A stretch of 50,011 nucleotides of DNA. Origin: Candidatus Heimdallarchaeota archaeon. GTDB taxonomy: Archaea > Asgardarchaeota > Heimdallarchaeia > Hodarchaeales > Hodarchaeaceae. Within the stretch, counting starts at the first letter, position 1, and each line of letters starts with the position of its first letter. The stretch covers positions 1-50,011 of the forward strand of contig DXJL01000177.1 of the NCBI GenBank assembly GCA_019057635.1, written 5' to 3'. Below, one piece after another: positions 44,450-50,011 of this stretch. The notes under the pieces were generated by a model that was not told where the DNA came from, did no database searches, and was given only the letters and a program-made list of their open reading frames with translations. A program made the position numbers and the translations under genes.

Positions 44450-45778
44450 CTACACATTCTTTAAAAATTCTTTTAAATAAGTATAATTCGGAGTGAGTTG
44501 TCCTTGATGTGCAATTACTGCATTTTTAATAACAGGAGGCAAATCTAGACTTTCAAAGGGTTTTGTATAGTCAGGTTTTGCAATGAGATCTACATATGGC
44601 TTCAAAGTTTTTGAAAAGTTCGATGACGATTCTTTAGGTAACTCACAAGGGAGGTTATCAACAGCCATTATAGCTAAACCATCACCCGATAAACCCAATT
44701 TTGCTTCTTTAGAAAATGGATTATATACAAATGCGGGATTATCAGGTTCTGTAGCCATCAATGTTGGTTCGATTCCTCCTTCAATGTCACACGAAATGTC
44801 ACCAACAACTTGTAATCTTACCATGAGTTTGGATTGAAACATATCTTTGGCATGTTCCTTGGTAAGAAGACGAGGATATTTTTCACTCCAATAGATACCA
44901 TTCATGAGGATAGATAAGTAGGGTATGTATTCTTCAAAAATTCCTTCATATTTTGATGATCCAAATTTGTAATAGTCTTGTAGGTCAAACCTGTCCCCTG
45001 TTCTGGAATTAACCATGTGTTCTTCTTTAAATACTACCTTGTAAACAGTTTTCGATGAAAACTCATCAGATCTATTTGTATGAAAATCGGCTAGCTCTTT
45101 TGGATCTAGTTCAATAACAGGCAAAAGGTCCAATATCGATTGAGCCCCTCGTGAGACGTTTCCATAACCAGCAAACCCTACTATCATGGGAACAAGTTGG
45201 GGATGTAAACCATTTTCCTTGATGTCCTTAGACACCGCTGATATGGCTTTTTTCATCCCCTCTAGTCCATTATACTCATAAGTATGCTTTAATTTTAAAA
45301 ATGGAGTCTCAATGCCATGCTGATCCTTTACTCGATGTCCGAAAGCCCATAATGTTTGGTTCATTCCTGCTAATCCGGCATAATTCCCAAAATATATCAG
45401 ACGAAATCCTTTTTCATCTATGACCTTTTCATAATCAATCAAAGTGGTTTCAAGTTCTAATATTCGTTTTAGAAGCGGCATATTGTATTTTTGGCCCTTA
45501 ACTGTATGACTGAAGAATATATAGACTTTATTAGGCTCTAATACATTCAGTGGAACCTCTTTGATGGCAAAAATTATATTTGCTTCGCTTAGATCCGTGG
45601 ACGTCTTCGCTCCAGCAGCGCGATATTCTGTATCCTCAAATGCACGGATAGGTGAAGACTGGACAATGAAATTTAGGGAATTTGAGGAAATAAGATCTTT
45701 TACATCCTTAGGAACGATAGGTGCTCTCCTTTCCCATTTATTCTTATCTTCTAAACGTATTCCTACTATATTTCCCAT
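44450..45778 (-). CDS. Lysine-ketoglutarate reductase (LKR, AASS N-terminal half-like)
   Basis: A 442-residue protein related to the LKR half of AASS, which joins lysine and 2-oxoglutarate to saccharopine using NADPH. GIRLEDKNKWERRAPIVP, FFSHTVKGQKYNMPLL, LIDYEKVIDEKGFRLIYFG and NYAGLAGM follow the AlaDH/PNT-type N-terminal domain of AASS. VGFAGYGNVSRGAQ is the NAD(P) motif (about 195-208), and GDISCDIEGGIEPT near 330 is also typical. The animal and plant enzyme fuses LKR and SDH; here they are separate genes in one operon. It starts with ATG at 45778; the promoter should lie in the 280-base spacer upstream. Confidence 0.92.
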   Translation of the reverse strand: MGNIVGIRLEDKNKWERRAPIVPKDVKDLISSNSLNFIVQSSPIRAFEDTEYRAAGAKTSTDLSEANIIFAIKEVPLNVLEPNKVYIFFSHTVKGQKYNMPLLKRILELETTLIDYEKVIDEKGFRLIYFGNYAGLAGMNQTLWAFGHRVKDQHGIETPFLKLKHTYEYNGLEGMKKAISAVSKDIKENGLHPQLVPMIVGFAGYGNVSRGAQSILDLLPVIELDPKELADFHTNRSDEFSSKTVYKVVFKEEHMVNSRTGDRFDLQDYYKFGSSKYEGIFEEYIPYLSILMNGIYWSEKYPRLLTKEHAKDMFQSKLMVRLQVVGDISCDIEGGIEPTLMATEPDNPAFVYNPFSKEAKLGLSGDGLAIMAVDNLPCELPKESSSNFSKTLKPYVDLIAKPDYTKPFESLDLPPVIKNAVIAHQGQLTPNYTYLKEFLKNV

Positions 45779-46001
45779 ATCTTGTACGTCCGATAATTTG
45801 ATTCTAGAAACTTCATTCTCAGTGATTATAAGGATAGCTCCTCTTTATTCTTCAAGTAGTTATTATTAATTTCCGGATTAAGTTGAATTTATTGCTATTA
45901 AGCTTCTAAAAACTGAAATATTCTCAAAATTTTTAATATTATGGTATAGAAGTTTCTCAAAGTAGAAAATTTTCTTATATTGTAACCACAACGATGGAAA
46001 G

Positions 46002-46023
46002 CTTAATATTTTTGAATATTAAG
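46002..46023. promoter_or_regulatory. Hairpin or dyad upstream of a membrane protein gene
   Basis: CTTAATATT and AATATTAAG, separated by TTTG, form a perfect 9-base-pair stem 39 bases before the ATG at 46062 and about 220 bases from the divergent LKR gene. It may be an operator or a leader hairpin. Confidence 0.3.
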
Positions 46024-46061
46024 GCTATTTAGAATTGTTATTCATCACAAAAAAACGGTAG

Positions 46062-46496
46062 ATGTCAATGACTTCAAAAAAACGTCCTATCCTACTCAGT
46101 TTGATTGCTTTATTAGAAATGCTCACTGGTCTCCTTGTTATGCTCATGGGTGGACTATTGGTCGTCCTTTCTTTCGGCCTAATAGGAGAAGATTTTAACA
46201 CGCTGTGGGAGGAAACATTTGTAGATGTATTTGGAGTGCTATTTGGTGTATTAGCGGGAGCTATCCTTTTCGTGGGTTTTTTGATATTTATTCTTGGTTA
46301 TGGGTTATGGAATTTAAATTATTCAGCTTGGATAGTGACTATGATTTTATATAGTCTAAATTTACTTTTCACTATTTTAAACTATGAATTTTATCTTGCA
46401 TTTATCCAAACTGGTAGTTTTGGTGCCTTATGGACCCCATTTATTACGATTGTACTATTCATTTATTTTCTGACAATTAGAGATCGATTCTCTTAA
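46062..46496 (+). CDS. Small four-helix membrane protein
   Basis: A 144-residue membrane protein with four hydrophobic helices (about 10-35, 57-80, 88-110 and 118-138), a short basic N-terminus (MSMTSKKRP) and a short charged end. There is no recognised family, though the pattern (LLSLIALLEMLTGLLVML.GGLL) resembles generic DUF-type four-helix proteins of archaea. Single gene, divergent from the LKR operon and convergent with SSB. Confidence 0.75.
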   Translation: MSMTSKKRPILLSLIALLEMLTGLLVMLMGGLLVVLSFGLIGEDFNTLWEETFVDVFGVLFGVLAGAILFVGFLIFILGYGLWNLNYSAWIVTMILYSLNLLFTILNYEFYLAFIQTGSFGALWTPFITIVLFIYFLTIRDRFS

Positions 46497-46569
46497 GATG
46501 GGGGAATAGTCATAAACACCCTAGCAATTCAGTAATAGAAAATAAAAGAAAAAAAAGGATAAAAAACGT

Positions 46570-47283
46570 CTACCAACCATCTTGTTGGTCTGAACGTTCT
46601 TGACGATCTGATCGACCACGATAACCTGAGTTATCTCTGCCTCGAGAAGATCTACCACCACCATAAGAAGATCGGCGCTGGTCTCCACCACGATCAAATG
46701 GTCTTCGACGTCTTCTGTCCTCGTGTTGTTCTAGGGAGCGATCGTTATCTGTTTTTACGTCATCAACCGAAATTGTTTCATCTGTGTCCTCAATTGATCC
46801 CCATTTACCAAGTGCTAGGCGCATTTGGCTTTGAAATACATTTACGTATCCGTTCTTTAGGACAAAGGTTCCACCTTCAGTCACACGATCGATTGTTTCA
46901 TCCCAGAGAGTCAAAGTAATAGTTCCTGTTTCATCTCCTACCTTTAAATCGGCAAGATTATGTTCTTCATTGGTCTTTTTACTGACAATCGATCTAGGTT
47001 CACTTTTTTCAACAACACAAAACGTTACTTGAAGTTTTCTTTCAAAAGGAGCCAGATCACTAATCTTCATTACATTAAGTGCTTCTTCTGTCTCCTGTGG
47101 ATCTTTAGAGGGAGATTTTTTCTCAGTTACTTCAGATTTTTCCTCAGTTACTTCGGTTACTTCAGGTTTTTCTTCAGTCACTTCGGCTACTTCAGATTTT
47201 TCCTCAGTTTCTTCTGTCTCCTCAGGTTTTTCTTCAGATTCTTCTTCCTCTTCGTTTTCTTGAGATGCTTGATATACGTTCAT
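46570..47283 (-). CDS. Single-stranded DNA-binding protein (Sulfolobus SSB-like) with acidic N- and RG-rich C-tails
   Basis: A 237-residue SSB-like protein. The OB fold (about 72-175; KISDLAPFERKLQVTFCVVE, VGDETGTITLTLWDET, NGYVNVFQSQMRLALGKWG) follows the Sulfolobus SSB closely. Residues 11-56 are highly acidic, including four 10-residue repeats (EEKSEVTEVT type). The C-terminus (about 190-237) is basic and glycine-rich (RRRRRPFDRGG, GGGRSSRGR). In Sulfolobus and bacterial SSBs the acidic tail is at the C-terminus; here charge is reversed end to end. RNA binding rather than ssDNA is an alternative. It converges with the membrane gene. Confidence 0.88.
   Translation of the reverse strand: MNVYQASQENEEEEESEEKPEETEETEEKSEVAEVTEEKPEVTEVTEEKSEVTEKKSPSKDPQETEEALNVMKISDLAPFERKLQVTFCVVEKSEPRSIVSKKTNEEHNLADLKVGDETGTITLTLWDETIDRVTEGGTFVLKNGYVNVFQSQMRLALGKWGSIEDTDETISVDDVKTDNDRSLEQHEDRRRRRPFDRGGDQRRSSYGGGRSSRGRDNSGYRGRSDRQERSDQQDGW
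47116..47235 (-). repeat. Four tandem 30-base repeats in the SSB gene
   Basis: They encode residues 17-56 as four 10-residue units: EEKPEETEET, EEKSEVAEVT, EEKPEVTEVT and EEKSEVTEKK. Copy number may vary between strains. Confidence 0.85.
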
Positions 47284-47466
47284 TTTTTCTCACGATATTT
47301 GAAATGGTTCACGGTAATTTTCTGATGCTAACATGGAAAAAAATTATTCAGCAGGATAAATGAGAGTAAAGTGGGTCAAGTGAACTTGTTTTTTCTTGTA
47401 ATGCAAAACAGAATGGATTTCCGTGTGATGTACAATAAAAAAAAACTAAAATATTAAGCTTTTGAT

Positions 47467-47482
47467 ATTTTATGCATAAAAT
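47467..47482. promoter_or_regulatory. Perfect 16-base palindrome, possible operator
   Basis: ATTTTATGCATAAAAT reads the same on both strands. It lies 184 bases upstream of the SSB start and about 200 bases before the leader frame, in the middle of the divergent spacer, where a dimeric regulator would be expected. Confidence 0.35.
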
Positions 47483-47684
47483 CTAGCAACAACCAAGAAA
47501 AATTAAAATGTGCATTTTTATCTAATCGTTGATTTAAAAGGATTTTAGCGGTATAGAAAAAAATTCATCATAAACGAAAGCCTACTAAAAATTTTTATCT
47601 AATCGAAATAATCAGTGTGGACAGATTCTAAAAACCGAGAAAGGTATTTTTAAAACTTAAATGTATTTAGAAGGAGTGTTTAGT

Positions 47685-47729
47685 ATGAAACAATTAAATA
47701 AGCTATCATTTCTTTCTTTTTTTTTATAA
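47685..47729 (+). CDS. Possible 14-residue leader peptide of the methyltransferase gene
   Basis: AAGGAG at 47671-47676 stands eight bases before ATG 47685, a better ribosome site than the one before the methyltransferase ATG. The frame encodes MKQLNKLSFLSFFL and stops at TAA 47727-47729 after a run of nine T. It is in the same frame as the methyltransferase with no other stop in between, so it may be a leader peptide, a read-through start or a nonsense-shortened N-terminus. Confidence 0.35.
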   Translation: MKQLNKLSFLSFFL

Positions 47730-47747
47730 TTAAAAACTGGCGATCTA

Positions 47748-48842
47748 ATGGACTCAGAACCTAATTACGATAAGATTGGGAACCAGATAATTTACTATAA
47801 AAGCTCAGAGGATATGAAGAAAGAAGTCAAGGATTCATCTATTGACGTGATTGTCACTTCACCCCCTTATAATCGGAGCAAAGTTTATTCAGATGATGAA
47901 GGTAACGTTTATGATGATCAAAAATCTGAGGCAGAATATGAAGCACTACTATTGCAGGTTTGGTCTGAATGTTACAGAGTTCTTTCATCTAAAGGGATGT
48001 TTTTTCTAAATATCGGAGATTCTGCTAATAGCCAGGGATTATCAAATAGAATTGCAGAATTAACAACCAATGCTGGATTTTTTCGTCTTCAAACAATTAT
48101 TTGGTTAAAATCTTTCTTAGGAAGAGGCCATTATACACCGTCTGGTCGGAGTAGACGATTAAACAATATCTTTGAATACATCTTTGTATTTGTTAAAGAC
48201 CGTAAAAAATATCGGATGACTCCACAAGCGATTGGTATTCCTTATGCAGATAAATCAAACATTGGAAGATACGCAAAATCAGATCTGAGGGATGCGGGAA
48301 ATGTTTGGTTCATTCCGTATTCTCGTACAACTGGGAGCACAATAAAAAAAGGCCACGAAGCGCCATTTCCAATCGAGCTACCTTACCGTTGCATTAAGTT
48401 AACTGGCGCGAAAAGCGTTCTTGATCCTTTTGCTGGCACAGGTACTACTCTTGCAGCTGCAAGGATTTTAAATGTTAATGGAATCGGCTATGAGAAATTT
48501 CCACGTAAAAAGGTTATCCAGCAACGAATAAGCGAGCACCAATTTTTCCCCCAGTCAGTAAATTTGATTCCCCATCTTGAACAAACGATTCATAAATTTG
48601 TGGAGTTAGCAGATAATCTTACATTCGATGAATTATTGGATCAGAACATCTTTTCATTTACAAAGAAGGAATATAACGAGATCCGCATTGCTCAAGATGT
48701 TCTTGATAATTTAAGACAAGATACTAAGCTATTTACGGATTATTTTAGCTATTTTCATACTCATATTGACAGAAAAGACCATTCAGATAAAAGAATTGAA
48801 CTTACTAAATTTTTCGATAAATCCGACCCGAACCATACCTGA
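47748..48842 (+). CDS. Orphan beta-class DNA methyltransferase (N4-cytosine or N6-adenine)
   Basis: A 364-residue DNA methyltransferase. TSPPY (37-41) is catalytic motif IV and D226-PFAGTG is the AdoMet motif I; this IV-before-I order marks the beta class. TSPPY is commoner in N4-cytosine enzymes, but N6-adenine is possible. FLNIGDS and the N-proximal R-rich block (GRGHYTPSGRSRRLNNIFEYIFVF) fit. The last 95 residues are a helical extension that may help recognise DNA. No restriction endonuclease gene is beside it, so it looks like an orphan enzyme for epigenetic marking. Confidence 0.9.
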   Translation: MDSEPNYDKIGNQIIYYKSSEDMKKEVKDSSIDVIVTSPPYNRSKVYSDDEGNVYDDQKSEAEYEALLLQVWSECYRVLSSKGMFFLNIGDSANSQGLSNRIAELTTNAGFFRLQTIIWLKSFLGRGHYTPSGRSRRLNNIFEYIFVFVKDRKKYRMTPQAIGIPYADKSNIGRYAKSDLRDAGNVWFIPYSRTTGSTIKKGHEAPFPIELPYRCIKLTGAKSVLDPFAGTGTTLAAARILNVNGIGYEKFPRKKVIQQRISEHQFFPQSVNLIPHLEQTIHKFVELADNLTFDELLDQNIFSFTKKEYNEIRIAQDVLDNLRQDTKLFTDYFSYFHTHIDRKDHSDKRIELTKFFDKSDPNHT

Positions 48843-48881
48843 AGATCAACGAGGTTTTTGAGCTCAGTTTTTTCGCGAAGC

Positions 48882-50011
48882 ATGGTGCTTTATTCCTTGA
48901 ATTTGGAAAATAAGATCCTTTTATGGACTGGACTAGGTCATTTCTGCAATCATGTAGGCAACTATCTCACAGCTGCACTCCTTATTTATCTACAAACAGA
49001 TATTCCGTTAACTCATACAGAGGAGGGGTTACTTGGATCAATCCCCATGCTATTATTAGTTATTTTATCATTTGGAGTCGGTCGGATTGGGGACAAATAT
49101 CCTTACTCAAAAAAACATCTTATCTGGATTGGTATAATTGGTCTAGGCTTCTTCAGCATGTTGATGTCATTTGCAACAACCTTTACAGATCTTGCTCTTG
49201 CAACCATAATACTTGGAATTTCACTCTCAACGTATCATCCGGTAGCATTTGCTTTTATAAACAACATGAAAAACCAAGATCGAAATATGGGAATTAATTC
49301 AGTTTTCGGGAATTCAGGGAGTGCAGTCACACCTCTACTAGCAATGTTTTTTACAGTTTTAACAAGCTGGAGAATTGCATTTTTACTATTTGCGGGGATC
49401 CAACTAGCCACGGGAATTTTAATAATGAAATTCTTCCCAAATACTCCTGAATTGCATAATAATTTGATGAATACAAAAAATAATGAGATAAAGAAAGAAG
49501 GGGAACTAAAGAAGAATGTTTTCATCCTTACACTTCTCGTAGTCTTAATATCAACTGCTCGTGCGCCTGTATTTCGATGTATTTCATATTTTACTACAGT
49601 GGTTTTTTCTGATGCCTTTGCTTTTACTAGAATCGAATCTTCAATACTTACTGCTGTTGTACTTGGTATTGGTGCCTCAGGTACGTACCTAATGGGTCAA
49701 CTGAATAATCGGCGCATTTCTAAAGGAGTTTCTCGCGATATTCGAATAACCTTTAGAATTAACTCCATGTTGTTATCGAATGGAGTGTCTACTGTTCTAT
49801 TACTTGTTTTAGCCTTAATACCACTGAGTCTTTCCTTTATTGTCCTAGGCGTTTATCTAGTACTCACATTTTTCTTCTTTCTAGGGGCGGCAATTTTACC
49901 AACAATCATGAGTGAAATCTCCCCCAGGGATATGGGATCCGCTTTTGGCATTCTTTTTTCAGGTGCAACTTTAACTGGTGCAATTGCTCCGACTGTATTT
50001 GGATTTCTAGC
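48882..50011 (+). CDS. MFS transporter, cut by the window edge
   Basis: Frame from ATG 48882 open to the right edge (376 residues seen). It encodes an MFS carrier: GLGHFCNHVGNYLTAALLIYL (helix 1), the loop VGRIGDKYPYSKKH (a form of the G-x-x-x-D-R-x-G motif), then repeated hydrophobic helices with a charged central loop (MNTKNNEIKKEGELKKN). It resembles fosmidomycin-resistance-like carriers. A hairpin-like AAGCATGGTGCTT spans the start codon. The C-terminus lies outside. Confidence 0.88.
   Translation, partial: MVLYSLNLENKILLWTGLGHFCNHVGNYLTAALLIYLQTDIPLTHTEEGLLGSIPMLLLVILSFGVGRIGDKYPYSKKHLIWIGIIGLGFFSMLMSFATTFTDLALATIILGISLSTYHPVAFAFINNMKNQDRNMGINSVFGNSGSAVTPLLAMFFTVLTSWRIAFLLFAGIQLATGILIMKFFPNTPELHNNLMNTKNNEIKKEGELKKNVFILTLLVVLISTARAPVFRCISYFTTVVFSDAFAFTRIESSILTAVVLGIGASGTYLMGQLNNRRISKGVSRDIRITFRINSMLLSNGVSTVLLLVLALIPLSLSFIVLGVYLVLTFFFFLGAAILPTIMSEISPRDMGSAFGILFSGATLTGAIAPTVFGFL

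Larger units (their letters stand above)
47284..47747. other. Non-coding stretch between SSB and the methyltransferase gene
   Basis: About 460 AT-rich bases between two divergent genes. It holds a 16-base perfect palindrome (47467-47482) and a 14-codon reading frame with a strong ribosome site just before the methyltransferase gene (47685-47729). No RNA gene is seen. Promoters for both genes must lie here. Confidence 0.5.

Noticed and set aside
46960..47325. Plus-strand open frame with long runs of Phe and Arg over the SSB gene.
   Set aside because: It is the antisense of the acidic repeats of the SSB gene; composition and position explain it.
48923..49297. A 124-residue plus-strand frame at the start of the last gene.
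   Set aside because: It lies out of frame inside the MFS gene beginning at 48882, which shows continuous transporter sequence.
1..50011. CRISPR arrays, rRNA genes and insertion sequences.
   Set aside because: No regularly spaced repeats, no long RNA-gene-like sequence and no transposase-like frame were seen.

Overview
The window reads as a stretch of an Asgard archaeal chromosome of low G+C (roughly one third by eye). The archaeal signs are aIF1A, archaeal-type Dph2, a Sulfolobus-like SSB, a XerA-type recombinase, Lrp-like regulators, and many TTG/GTG starts behind GGTGA or GAGG sites. The Asgard signs are a Ras/Rab-like GTPase beside a longin-like gene, other longin-like proteins, a protein with two PARP1-type zinc fingers, and a split eukaryote-type lysine-ketoglutarate reductase/saccharopine dehydrogenase pair. 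A Heimdallarchaeia-type lineage is a guess; no rRNA was seen to settle it.

Layout. 0-8 kb: longin-like partial gene and small GTPase, a large membrane protein with a long outer domain, an M3-like oligopeptidase, a 7TM protein, a possible longin/DENN-like protein and a DUF1405 membrane protein. 8-15 kb: a DNPH1-like nucleotide N-hydrolase, an unknown helical protein, an acidic HEAT plus Ig-like-repeat protein, a four-HhH protein whose N-terminal domain is repeated in the next small gene, and an MFS transporter. 15-19.6 kb: aIF1A, a glycerophosphodiester phosphodiesterase, a Nudix hydrolase and an ABC-2 exporter operon. 19.6-28.5 kb: a double-HTH Lrp-like regulator, a GNAT acetyltransferase with a damaged 5' end facing a Sir2 deacylase, a lipase-like hydrolase, a UbiA prenyltransferase, AlaX, a shortened UvrC-like nuclease and a KaiC-like ATPase. 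28.5-35 kb: a hyuA-hyuB-glycerate kinase operon and a MenA/UbiA prenyltransferase. 35-41 kb: a small RHH-like gene with a 7TM gene, an SGNH hydrolase, the PARP-finger protein, a longin-like protein and Dph2. 41-50 kb: a coiled-coil/wHTH protein, XerA, a second GNAT, the LKR/SDH operon, an SSB with unusual tails, an orphan DNA methyltransferase and an MFS gene cut by the right edge.

Themes. Translation and its quality control are represented by aIF1A, Dph2 and AlaX. DNA maintenance is represented by SSB, XerA, the UvrC-like nuclease, the HhH protein, the PARP-finger protein and the methyltransferase. Protein acylation may be balanced by the GNAT and Sir2 pair. Membrane-associated GTPase signalling may use the GTPase and the longin-like proteins. 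No CRISPR array, rRNA, convincing tRNA or insertion sequence was found. Genes are densely packed; only about 19.8-20.2 kb and 47.3-47.7 kb are long non-coding stretches.
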